Origin: Mesostigma viride
Lineage: Eukaryota; Streptophyta; Mesostigmatophyceae; Mesostigmatales; Mesostigmataceae
DNA: 62,000 nt
Reading direction: 5' to 3'
Assembly (NCBI GenBank): GCA_009746045.1
Contig: RPFO01000418.1
Coordinates: forward strand, 2,732,678 to 2,794,677
Made by a program: the position numbers and the translations under genes. Positions 19,272-30,048 of this stretch are shown here, piece by piece (the stretch's first letter is position 1; every line of letters begins with the position of its first letter). Under the pieces are notes generated by a model. The model was given only the letters and a program-made list of their open reading frames with translations. It made no database searches and had not been told where the DNA came from.

Positions 19272-19818
19272 CGCGATCAGTGGCCCGACTACATCCGCCA
19301 CAAGACCAACCCCGAGAAGCCCCAAGTGTACTGGCGGGGCGGGGACCTCTATGTCAACAAGAAACTGTGGAAGCCCCCCGGGCTTCCCCGGGATAGAGCA
19401 CTCCAGCTAGTTGTCTATAGATGGGGGCAATCGATTATGGGATAGCTTAGGCATTTCAGCACTTCAATGAAACGATATTAGCGCACAGCGTTATAGTACC
19501 TTCAATTAGCTCTGGCACCTTGTGGCCATCAGCTTGCGCCTTAATTAGCCGACGTCTTGAGCCCACCTCACATTTGTAGCATAAGCTATGCGTCAGCCTA
19601 CCTATGGTATTGCACTGGTTGTATTGCACCCACAGTGTTGCGCCCCGGCACCATGCCGTGGAGAGAGCGCTCTGTGGCCTGCCCACCTGCGGCAGTGAAA
19701 GAAGCTAGGGCGCCCTCCCTCCTTCTCGCTGTGTATATAGGGTTGAAGGTTCCTTTACTCTGTATTGGCACCCACGTGACGCAGTCACGTGCTTATTAAT
19801 TAATAAATTAATTGTGTC
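19272..19818 (+). mobile_element. 547-bp spacer insertion S2 with 7-bp TSD
   Basis: Copy 1 runs directly from LTR into RNaseH; here about 547 bp is inserted with TTGTGTC on both sides. The plus strand opens with a short frame (DQWPDYIRHKT...; to about 19,445) containing a GGDLYVNKKLWKPP segment that faintly resembles an integrase H2C2-region strand. It also has a TATATAG box near 19,735, a perfect CACGTGAC/GTCACGTG hairpin near 19,772, and an AT-rich end (TTAATTAATAAATTAA). A 5'-truncated retroelement is a fair guess. The same insert recurs before copies 3, 4 and 5. Confidence 0.6.
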
Positions 19819-22689
19819 TGAGCTCCACAAAACGTGGCTCGGGTAGTGCCTTGGTGAGCATGTCGGCGATCATCGCTGCCCCAGGAAGGTCAGACACCTG
19901 TACGGTGCCATCCGCCATCTTCGCGCGGATGTAGTGGTACTTGACGTCGATGTGCTTGGTACGCCGAGGGTGAACAGGGTCTCGTGACAGAGCCACGGCA
20001 CCCGTGTTGTCGCAAAACACCTGAATTGGCCCTGAGGCCGGATCACCCAACTCCTTGGTGATGGTGAGAAGGGGGACCACCTGCTGCGTGACACCGCACA
20101 GGGCCATGTACTCAGCCTCACAGGTGGACAGGGCTGGAGTGGGCTGCTTGCGACTGGTCCACTCCACCGCAGCACCGCGGTTACTACATGACCAAGTTGC
20201 CCGTGATTGACTTGCGGTCCACAGTATCGTTTGCCCAATCGGCATCCGAGTAGGCCACCAGCCCCCCTGCCCCGTGTAGGACAGACCCAGGTCCTTGGTG
20301 TGTACCGCGTACTGAAGCACCCAGCGTGCCAGCCCAAGGTCGCTTACAGTACAGTAGGGTTTTTCATCTTCTGAGTCAGCAGGTTGACTGCGAATGCCAG
20401 GTCAGGCCGAGTGCATCCCATAGCATACAGGAGTGCCCCGGTGATCGCTTGGTAGACGCGAGTGTCGTCCGCGTTGAGAAGCCCCCCTCACCACGGGGGG
20501 TGTTGGGGACAATGGGCGTCTTCACCGCCCGTGGGGAGACCCCAAAGCGCTCAGCGAGGGCCTCCAGGTACGGGCCTTGGTGCAGAAAAACTGTGCGCGC
20601 CGGCGGGTCGAGGACCAGGGAGACCCCCAGAAAGAGGGAGGGGGCATCCGTCTCGGTGATCTGGAAGCTCTGGGACACCCGTTGGGTCCACTGCGATACA
20701 CCGCCGAGGAGTGGGAGTAGCCACTCCGCCGAGGAGTGGGAGACCAGGAGATCGTCGACATGGACGAAGGCAAAACCACCAACATATACAGGAACAGACA
20801 CGTGTCCGTGGTGCTCTGGACAGCGCCAGTCTCATGGATGAGGTAGTTCCGGAGCGTATGGTGCCAGTTCCGGGGCGCCTGCATGTTTGAGCCCATAGAG
20901 GCTCCGCCGGAGGCGCCAGAGGTACGTTTGGCCAGTGGGGTCGCGTTCCTCAAAGCCCTTGGGGGGAAGGACATACACGTCCTCCTCCAACTCAGCATAG
21001 AGGAAAGCGGTGCGGACATCCAGCTGCCGGATAGGGTGGCCAGCAGTGCCAGCACGAGCCAAGCCCAGGCGCACGGTGGCAGCACGGACGGTGGGAGCAA
21101 AAGTCTCACCGAAATCCATTCCCTCGCGCTGTGCAAACCCCTTGCACACGAACCGGGCCTTGCACCGCCCATCAGCTTTCTGGGCGAAGACCCACTTGGT
21201 GGGCAGGAGCTTGGCACCGCGCGGAAGATCACGCACATATATGCAGAAGCTCGTAAACCTGGTGCTCCTGGAGGCTGGCCAGCTCACTCTCCATGGCCGT
21301 GCGCCATTCCGGCGAGGCAAGGGCGGCAGCGGGAAAGGAGGGCACGGACGCAGGCTGGCTATGAAAAGCAGCGGCGAAGCACAGGTCGGCGACAAGTGAG
21401 TGATGCGCGTGGATCCGTGCAGCCTTGGTGACGGGTTGATCCGGCCAGGAAGAAAGCGCGTCATCCAATACATCATCGCCCCCGAAACCAGAGGGAGCGG
21501 GGGTGTTACTGCCATGAGAAAGGTCGCCACACAAGGCAGCACCACGGGAACCCCGCACGGGGAGGAGACCTGCAGAGGCACCAGGGGACGCCGGAGGAGA
21601 ACAGCCGGTGCTGTCAGCCGTGCTCTCCGGCAGGTCGACCGAGGTACTCAAATGCGGCGGAGGCATCCCCGCCCCGGCGTGTTCATAGGACGCCGCAGAA
21701 CGCGAGTGGCCAGAGGCCTGCCCGCGCAACAGAGGGGCAGGCTGGCGAGCATCTGACACGGTGAGGTAAGATGTCGACGCCCGGCCGGAGCCGTCGGAGC
21801 AGGGCCGTTCCGCACAAGTGCCTGGATGGCCGCAACGGCGGCCGGGGGGAGAACGAAACGCTCAGGAGTCCCCCCGATGCTGACATATTAGCTGTCCTCA
21901 CGGCCTGCTGGCAAGGCAGTGGAGGGCGTTGCCGCCCCCCCAGAGTCCTCGGCAGAGGCAGAGGGTAACTGCAAAGGGGCAGGAGTCAGCATGTCGGCGG
22001 GAAAGAGGTCGGCCTCCGCAAAGGGGGCCGCCGGCCCAGAGCCACTGCGCAGCCTGCGGGGCCCGGTTGCGCCACGTCTCGTCGAACTGCACGTGCTTGC
22101 GCTCGATGACACGCGGCGCCGCCCGTCGCCTTGTCGGGCACCCACACGAGGGAGGCCGGGGAGTCAAGCTTGTATCCCACGAAGAGGCCATCCTCAGAGC
22201 GAGAAACTTCTCACGGGCTGCCCCCTCAACCAAGACGTGGGAGGGGCAGCCAAACACACGCATGCCGGATAAATCCGCAGGGCGCCCATACAGGAGGAAG
22301 TAGGGCGTTGCGTGCTCCGGGTTGCTGCGGCAGGGGGCAGCCTGTTGATGATGTAGATGGCGCACGCAAAGGCTAGAGCCCAGAACTCCTTGCCGAGGCC
22401 AGCATGCGCCAGCATGCTCCTGGTCATGCTAACTGCGACGCCCCAGAATCGCTCCGCCACGCCGTTCTGCTCCGGCGTATAGGGGGACGAGAACTCTTGC
22501 CGCACGCCATACTCAGCGCAGACGGCGCGCCAGTCCTGGCCAGTGAAAACGGCGTCTTGGTCGGAGAGAAGCTCCACAGGCGCCGTGGCCGCGGACGCAC
22601 GGAATTAACGGCTTGATCTCCGTGGCCAGGAAGTGACGCAGGCTCCCAACGGCAGCGTCCTTCGTCTTCAGGAAGTAAACCCAGCAACA
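19808..22689 (-). pseudogene. Copia copy 2: truncated INT - RT - RNaseH
   Basis: Same content and same integrase truncation point as copy 1. RNaseH is 20,320-19,808; RT is spread over 21,581-20,376 in shifted frames; integrase is about 22,577-22,194, with remnants to 22,689. Shared with copies 3 and 4: GGTTACTACATGACC in RNaseH (copy 5 has the in-frame GGTACATGACC) and a duplicated CCGCCGAGGAGTGGGA in RT. These shared lesions show that copies 2-4 were amplified as DNA from an already broken unit. Confidence 0.9.
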
Positions 22690-23283
22690 TGTTAGGAGTG
22701 AGAAAACAATGTTTGCCACAAAGTTTTACTTTATTTCACTAAGATAAAAATAAGTCTCAGTCGGCAGCTGGCCGGCTGCTAGTTCCACCACAGGAGTGTG
22801 TGAGCCGTGTGAGGTACTGAGAGAGCAAACATTGTGCGTAGCTTCGCCTTTTAAACAATTCCAGGCTCAGCTACTGGGTAGCAGTTATGATCTACCTACA
22901 ACGTGGCCACACCAAACCGGGTCTTTTCTGACTGTGTGGCAGTTACAATCATAACGTGATCTCAAGCCAACCATTCACAACCAAAGTTCAAGGTCAGTCA
23001 CAGAATGACTGGGTCACTTATGGAACAGAACTTAAACATGCGGCACATGCCCGTCCATGCAGTCCAGAGCTAGCACTAAACTATAATAAGTACTAGTTTC
23101 AGGCAGGTGTGTCGATACTTCTGACACCCGGCCCTTACTCGGCACACAGGCCGGAAAACAAACTCAAGCAAGCCAGAACAAATGTTCACTAAAAGAACTG
23201 TAGTATGGGACCACTGTCACAGGCTAGCAAGTGTGTCCTTATGTTGTCTCATCACGAATTGCCAGTAACTCAAATACCCAACA
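22690..23283 (-). repeat. Copia LTR 3
   Basis: 594 bp, TGTTAGG...CCCAACA as shown on the plus strand, exactly 4,021 bp after LTR 2. Its flanks match LTR 2: integrase (CCAGCAACA) on the left and ACTTGTGTC plus the spacer on the right. Confidence 0.92.
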
Positions 23284-23292
23284 ACTTGTGTC

Positions 23293-23840
23293 CGCGATCA
23301 GTGGCCCGACTACATCCGCCACAAGACCAACCCCGAGAAGCCCCAAGTGTACTGGCGGGGCGGGGACCTCTATGTCAACAAGAAACTGTGGAAGCCCCCC
23401 CGGGCTTCCCCGGGATAGAGCACTCCAGCTAGTTGTCTATAGATGGGGGCAATCGATTATGGGATAGCTTAGGCATTTCAGCACTTCAATGAAACGATAT
23501 TAGCGCACAGCGTTATAGTACCTTCAATTAGCTCTGGCACCTTGTGGCCATCAGCTTGCGCCTTAATTAGCCGACGTCTTGAGCCCACCTCACATTTGTA
23601 GCATAAGCTATGCGTCAGCCTACCTATGGTATTGCACTGGTTGTATTGCACCCACAGTGTTGCGCCCCGGCACCATGCCGTGGAGAGAGCGCTCTGTGGC
23701 CTGCCCACCTGCGGCAGTGAAAGAAGCTAGGGCGCCCTCCCTCCTTCTCGCTGTGTATATAGGGTTGAAGGTTCCTTTACTCTGTATTGGCACCCACGTG
23801 ACGCAGTCACGTGCTTATTAATTAATAAATTAATTGTGTC
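23293..23840 (+). mobile_element. 547-bp spacer insertion S3
   Basis: Second copy of the spacer described at 19,272. It has one more C in the C-run near 23,400, which changes the frame of the short ORF. All other landmarks (TATATAG, CACGTGAC hairpin, AT-rich end, TTGTGTC repeats) are conserved. Confidence 0.6.
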
Positions 23841-26320
23841 TGAGCTCCACAAAACGTGGCTCGGGTAGTGCCTTGGTGAGCATGTCGGCGATCATCGCTG
23901 CCCCAGGAAGGTCAGACACCTGTACGGTGCCATCCGCCATCTTCGCGCGGATGTAGTGGTACTTGACGTCAATGTGCTTGGTACGCCGAGGGTGAACAGG
24001 GTCTCGTGACAGAGCCACGGCACCCGTGTTGTCGCAAAACACCTGAATTGGCCCTGAGGCCGGATCACCCAACTCCTTGGTGATGGTGAGAAGGGGGACC
24101 ACCTGCTGCGTGACACCGCACAGGGCCATGTACTCAGCCTCACAGGTGGACAGGGCTGGAGTGGGCTGCTTGCGACTGGTCCACTCCACCGCAGCACCGC
24201 GGTTACTACATGACCAAGTTGCCCGTGATTGACTTGCGGTCCACAGTATCGTTTGCCCAATCGGCATCCGAGTAGGCCACCAGCCCCCCCTGCCCCGTGT
24301 AGGACAGACCCAGGTCCTTGGTGTGTACCGCGTACTGAAGCACCCAGCGTGCCAGCCCAAGGTCGCTTACAGTACAGTAGGGTTTTTCATCTTCTGAGTC
24401 AGCAGGTTGACTGCGAATGCCAGGTCAGGCCGAGTGCATCCCATAGCATACAGGAGTGCCCCGGTGATCGCTTGGTAGACGCGAGTGTCGTCCGCGTTGA
24501 GAAGCCCCCCCTCACCACGGGGGGTGTTGGGGACAATGGGCGTCTTCACCGCCCGTGGGGAGACCCCAAAGCGCTCAGCGAGGGCCTCCAGGTACGGGCC
24601 TTGGTGCAGAAAAACTGTGCGCGCCGGCGGGTCGAGGACCAGGGAGACCCCCAGAAAGAGGGAGGGGGCATCCGTCTCGGTGATCTGGAAGCTCTGGGAC
24701 ACCCGTTGGGTCCACTGCGATACACCGCCGAGGAGTGGGAGTAGCCACTCCGCCGAGGAGTGGGAGACCAGGAGATCGTCGACATGGACGAAGGCAAAAC
24801 CACCAACATATACAGGAACAGACACGTGTCCGTGGTGCTCTGGACAGCGCCAGTCTCATGGATGAGGTAGTTCCGGAGCGTATGGTGCCAGTTCCGGGGC
24901 GCCTGCATGTTTGAGCCCATAGAGGCTCCGCCGGAGGCGCCAGAGGTACGTTTGGCCAGTGGGGTCGCGTTCCTCAAAGCCCTTGGGGGGAAGGACATAC
25001 ACGTCCTCCTCCAACTCAGCATAGAGGAAAGCGGTGCGGACATCCAGCTGCCGGATAGGGTGGCCAGCAGTGCCAGCACGAGCCAAGCCCAGGCGCACGG
25101 TGGCAGCACGGACGGTGGGAGCAAAAGTCTCACTGAAATCCATTCCCTCGCGCTGTGCAAACCCCTTGCACACGAACCGGGCCTTGCACCGCCCATCAGC
25201 TTTCTGGGCGAAGACCCACTTGGTGGGCAGGAGCTTGGCACCGCGCGGAAGATCACGCACATATATGCAGAAGCTCGTAAACCTGGTGCTCCTGGAGGCT
25301 GGCCAGCTCACTCTCCATGGCCGTGCGCCATTCCGGCGAGGCAAGGGCGGCAGCGGGAAAGGAGGGCACGGACGCAGGCTGGCTATGAAAAGCAGCGGCG
25401 AAGCACAGGTCGGCGACAAGTGAGTGATGCGCGTGGATCCGTGCAGCCTTGGTGACGGGTTGATCCGGCCAGGAAGAAAGCGCGTCATCCAATACATCAT
25501 CGCCCCCGAAACCAGAGGGAGCGGGGGTGTTACTGCCATGAGAAAGGTCGCCACACAAGGCAGCACCACGGGAACCCCGCACGGGGAGGAGACCTGCAGA
25601 GGCACCAGGGGACGCCGGAGGAGAACAGCCGGTGCTGTCAGCCGTGCTCTCCGGCAGGTCGACCGAGGTACTCAAATGCGGCGGAGGCATCCCCGCCCCG
25701 GCGTGTTCATAGGACGCCGCAGAACGCGAGTGGCCAGAGGCCTGCCCGCGCAACAGAGGGGCAGGCTGGCGAGCATCTGACACGGTGAGGTAAGATGTCG
25801 ACGCCCGGCCGGAGCCGTCGGAGCAGGGCCGTTCCGCACAAGTGCCTGGATGGCCGCAACGGCGGCCGGGGGGAGAACGAAACGCTCAGGAGTCCCCCCG
25901 ATGCTGACATATTAGCTGTCCTCACGGCCTGCTGGCAAGGCAGTGGAGGGCGTTGCCGCCCCCCCAGAGTCCTCGGCAGAGGCAGAGGGTAACTGCAAAG
26001 GGGCAGGAGTCAGCATGTCGGCGGGAAAGAGGTCGGCCTCCGCAAAGGGGGCCGCCGGCCCAGAGCCACTGCGCAGCCTGCGGGGCCCGGTTGCGCCACG
26101 TCTCGTCGAACTGCACGTGCTTGCGCTCGATGACACGCCCGCCGCCCGTCGCCTTGTCGGGCACCCACACGAGGGAGGCCGGGGAGTCAAGCTTGTATCC
26201 CACGAAGAGGCCATCCTCAGAGCGAGAAACTTCTCACGGGCTGCCCCCTCAACCAAGACGTGGGAGGGGCAGCCAAACACACGCATGCCGGATAAATCCG
26301 CAGGGCGCCCATACAGGAGG

Positions 26321-27664
26321 CCGGGTTGGTCTGTACGCCGCATTTTTGCGATAAAATGCGGGATAAAGCATATTATGGGCCTCGACGTATTTTACGCGTA
26401 TTTTACGTCTGACCACGCGGTTTGGACTTAGAATTTTTCGGGGGTACCAGCGGGCAGCGGGCACTGGCGCGGTGCCCAGGTTCTGGGCGCGGCGCGCTCA
26501 CTGCACATTTGAGATTTTTACTACTAGAAGTAGATGCGTACAGTTCTTTTCATAAAAGCGCAAGCCTTGCAAAATGTTTGGCCGGTAGGAGACAGCTAGG
26601 ACTAGGTACATAACGCATAATAACAGTGTGCCAGCAAATGCCAGCTGTGCTACTGACGGTGTAATGCAATATAGCGACGACGAGGCCAGTGCGACTGTGC
26701 GACAGTGTGCAGCCATTTTCGATTTGCAGCCATGAGGAAGAAAGGGCCTGAATGGGATTTCGTTCTCGAGAAGAAAGAAGCAGTCACAGATGCTGTTAGT
26801 AACAAAACGCAGTTTGTGTCGAATAAGTTCTGCTTATTTTGCAACAAGAAGTTCTCATACGGGGCGGGGGCAATCAGCGTATTCCGAGTCCGTGCACACT
26901 TTGCCGGAATCGCAGGGGAAGGGATGTTACCCTGCGACAAAATTCCACCGAATATCCGGAGCAAGTTTCTCAGGATGCATAACAACAAGTCGCAGCAGTC
27001 AGACGCCAAGAAGCAGCACAATTTGAACAGGGCAATGGCGGAGATGGGAGGGGCTGCGCCGGCTGACTTGTCGTCGGTTCCCAGCAAAGGCCAGCTGAGC
27101 ATCACCAAATGGCTGGTTCCCGTCGACGAGAAAGGTGTCCAGCTGCTGGCTGCTGAATTTTTTATCGAGAACGGCTTTGCCTTCAATGCGGCTGAGAGCG
27201 CCTCTTTCAAGCAGATGGTGGCCGGCATGATCCAGTACAGAGGAGGGCACGTCACGTGCACCCCTCCTTCTCGGCAGTTGTTGGGTGGCGACCTTGAGAG
27301 CATGGTCCGTAGTTGTGTCTTATGTCCTATCATGCATTATAGAGTGGATGGCTTTCCTTACAATTAATTAATTAATTGATTCCTTACAATTCCCGTTGCA
27401 GCATGCTCCCCCCTGCATTTAACGAATCATAATCAGATAGGATTGCAGGGCATAAATGGAAGATGTTAATAAATAAGCATATACACCACATTTCAGTTGT
27501 AATAACTGCATGACCATCATCAAGGAGCGTGCTAATTGGGTGACTGACAATTGGACCACAAAAACTGTCGCGCATTTTACCACCGCGTATTTTATACCCC
27601 CCACGTATAATACGCGTATTTTAAGTCCACGTATTATACCCCGCACACGTATTTTCCAACCTGG
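26321..27664 (+). mobile_element. hAT DNA transposon, internally deleted, 1,344 bp
   Basis: Flanked by the 8-bp duplication ACAGGAGG (26,313-26,320 and 27,665-27,672). Termini are imperfect inverted repeats, CCGGGTTGGTCTGTACG on the left and CCAGGTTGGAAAATACG on the right complement. Both subterminal regions carry ACGCGTATTTTA-type repeats. It encodes only the N-terminal part of a transposase (26,732-27,367), so it is a deletion derivative needing a helper. It sits in the integrase of Copia copy 3 and is therefore younger than the array. Confidence 0.9.
26732..27367 (+). CDS. hAT transposase N-terminal fragment (BED zinc finger)
   Basis: ATG at 26,732 (MRKKGPEWDFV), 211 residues. Early on, CLFCNKKFSYG with a downstream RAHFAGI and a later Cys match the BED-type zinc finger of hAT transposases, the DNA-binding domain. 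Later, FFIENGFAFNAAESASFK resembles the conserved block linking BED to the catalytic core. The catalytic D, D, E and the hAT dimerisation region are missing. A spliced end is possible: CATG|GTCCGT near 27,303 and TTGCAG|CATGC near 27,402 would remove the AT-rich stretch. Not catalytic, but it could still bind element ends. Confidence 0.75.
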   Translation: MRKKGPEWDFVLEKKEAVTDAVSNKTQFVSNKFCLFCNKKFSYGAGAISVFRVRAHFAGIAGEGMLPCDKIPPNIRSKFLRMHNNKSQQSDAKKQHNLNRAMAEMGGAAPADLSSVPSKGQLSITKWLVPVDEKGVQLLAAEFFIENGFAFNAAESASFKQMVAGMIQYRGGHVTCTPPSRQLLGGDLESMVRSCVLCPIMHYRVDGFPYN

Positions 27665-28062
27665 ACAGGAGGAAGTAGGGCGTTGCGTGCTCCGGGTTGC
27701 TGCGGCAGGGCAGCCTGTTGATGATGTAGATGGCGCACGCAAAGGCTAGAGCCCAGAACTCCTTGCCGAGGCCAGCATGCGCCAGCATGCTCCTGGTCAT
27801 GCTAACTGCGACGCCCCAGAATCGCTCCGCCACGCCGTTCTGCTCCGGCGTATAGGGGGACGAGAACTCTTGCCGCACGCCATACTCAGCGCAGACGGCG
27901 CGCCAGTCCTGGCCAGTGAAAACGGCGTCTTGGTCGGAGAGAAGCTCCACAGGCGCCGTGGCCGCGGACGCACGGAATTAACGGCTTGATCTCCGTGGCC
28001 AGGAAGTGACGCAGGCTCCCAACGGCAGCGTCCTTCGTCTTCAGGAAGTAAACCCAGCAACA

Positions 28063-28656
28063 TGTTAGGAGTGAGAAAACAATGTTTGCCACAAAGTTTT
28101 ACTTTATTTCACTAAGATAAAAATAAGTCTCAGTCGGCAGCTGGCCGGCTGCTAGTTCCACCACAGGAGTGTGTGAGCCGTGTGAGGTACTGAGAGAGCA
28201 AACATTGTGCGTAGCTTCGCCTTTTAAACAATTCCAGGCTCAGCTACTGGGTAGCAGTTATGATCTACCTACAACGTGGCCACACCAAACCGGGTCTTTT
28301 CTGACTGTGTGGCAGTTACAATCATAACGTGATCTCAAGCCAACCATTCACAACCAAAGTTCAAGGTCAGTCACAGAATGACTGGGTCACTTATGGAACA
28401 GAACTTAAACATGCGGCACATGCCCGTCCATGCAGTCCAGAGCTAGCACTAAACTATAATAAGTACTAGTTTCAGGCAGGTGTGTCGATACTTCTGACAC
28501 CCGGCCCTTACTCGGCACACAGGCCGGAAAACAAACTCAAGCAAGCCAGAACAAATGTTCACTAAAAGAACTGTAGTATGGGACCACTGTCACAGGCTAG
28601 CAAGTGTGTCCTTATGTTGTCTCATCACGAATTGCCAGTAACTCAAATACCCAACA
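28063..28656 (-). repeat. Copia LTR 4
   Basis: 594 bp, near identical to LTRs 2, 3 and 5, with the same integrase junction on its left. Confidence 0.92.
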
Positions 28657-28665
28657 ACTTGTGTC

Positions 28666-29104
28666 CGCGATCAGTGGCCCGACTACATCCGCCACAAGAC
28701 CAACCCCGAGAAGCCCCAAGTGTACTGGCGGGGCGGGGACCTCTATGTCAACAAGAAACTGTGGAAGCCCCCCCGGGCTTCCCCGGGATAGAGCACTCCA
28801 GCTAGTTGTCTATAGATGGGGGCAATCGATTATGGGATAGCTTAGGCATTTCAGCACTTCAATGAAACGATATTAGCGCACAGCGTTATAGTACCTTCAA
28901 TTAGCTCTGGCACCTTGTGGCCATCAGCTTGCGCCTTAATTAGCCGACGTCTTGAGCCCACCTCACATTTGTAGCATAAGCTATGCGTCAGCCTACCTAT
29001 GGTATTGCACTGGTTGTATTGCACCCACAGTGTTGCGCCCCGGCACCATGCCGTGGAGAGAGCGCTCTGTGGCCTGCCCACCTGCGGCAGTGAAAGAAGC
29101 TAGG
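28666..29104 (+). mobile_element. Spacer insertion S4, left part (split by Gypsy)
   Basis: Third copy of the 547-bp spacer, interrupted after CTAGG at 29,104 by the Gypsy element. It resumes at 52,053 with a second CTAGG. Confidence 0.6.
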
Positions 29105-29676
29105 TGTTACGCCGCAAGCCTCGGCCGCCACCTCTACCTCTACCTCTTCTGATACTACCTAGACTAGTAAGGCCGCCTCTATTTAAACCCCTAGCGAAAG
29201 ACGAACGAGACGATCCCGATCTCAATGCATTGACATATGTGCTACTATAATATGCCATAGGCCATTTAACCAAACCCGTTTACTCCAGGAAAAGAGGAAG
29301 GAAACACAACTACACTGCCGTGACCCAAGCCTATACGTGTTAATTCATTTAACACACGCCGAGTGGCCACACACGGAGTGGAACGTGCATAAATGGTCAC
29401 CAACGGTCCAACAGGCTCGGGCCGACCTGGCCCTCGCCTGCCGAGACACAGAAACACCGGCAGGTGCACAGATGCACGCCGGTCCACTACATTCTACAAA
29501 AGGATAAGGACCACTAATAAAGTACGCGGCGCGGCGCCCAAAGGCACCCAATATACCACAGTACTGTTACGGGGACAATCATGTCCCAGCTAGAACTGCA
29601 CGTAAACCTAATAACAGCCGAGGTAAAGGACCTAATTTACGTCCGTAACTACAACGAATTGTTACGCGACGTAACA
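29105..29676 (-). repeat. Gypsy 3' LTR
   Basis: 572 bp. Matches the other LTR except for three substitutions I found (near 29,214, 29,335 and 29,519). Ends TGTTACG and CGTAACA are perfect inverted repeats. Confidence 0.95.
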
Positions 29677-29690
29677 CCTCCCCCCCCACA
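29677..29690 (-). promoter_or_regulatory. Gypsy polypurine tract
   Basis: On the minus strand GTGGGGGGGGAGG directly precedes the 3' LTR. This is the expected place for plus-strand primer formation and it fixes the element's orientation. Confidence 0.85.
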
Positions 29691-30048
29691 AAAGGTAGGG
29701 AGCCCCCTCCCTACGCAGAGAGAAGGAAACCAAAGGGGTAGGAAAAACCTAATGCACCCAGCACACACCAACACAATCGATAACCATCCCAGATACAAAG
29801 CACCAATAGTTCACACGGTCTCCACCACCACGCCGGGTGGTGTAGGGTTAGCCAGCACCAAACCTGGTGGTAGGTTCCCCTAACTGCCTGGAACGGAGTC
29901 CTGGCCGGGGGGACGGCACTGGGCAGGACACACAGAGTAAACACATCAGCGCTAAGGACCAAGAACAGCCAACCAACTGGCCAGAATATGAGGGCGACTC
30001 TATATACCGGAGGGACAACACCCTCAGGTCGGGCCTAAGGCCCTCTAT
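29691..30048 (-). other. Gypsy 3' non-coding segment
   Basis: About 360 bp between the stop of the extra ORF (30,049) and the PPT. No frame or repeat of note. Confidence 0.7.

Larger units (their letters stand above)
23830..28062 (-). pseudogene. Copia copy 3: truncated INT - RT - RNaseH, split by hAT
   Basis: RNaseH is 24,360-23,830; RT is about 25,605-24,367 in several frames; integrase is split into 26,320-25,9xx and 27,950-27,665 by a 1,344-bp hAT element plus its 8-bp TSD. Removing 1,352 bp restores the 4,021-bp unit length exactly. It shares the RNaseH and RT lesions of copies 2 and 4. Confidence 0.9.
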
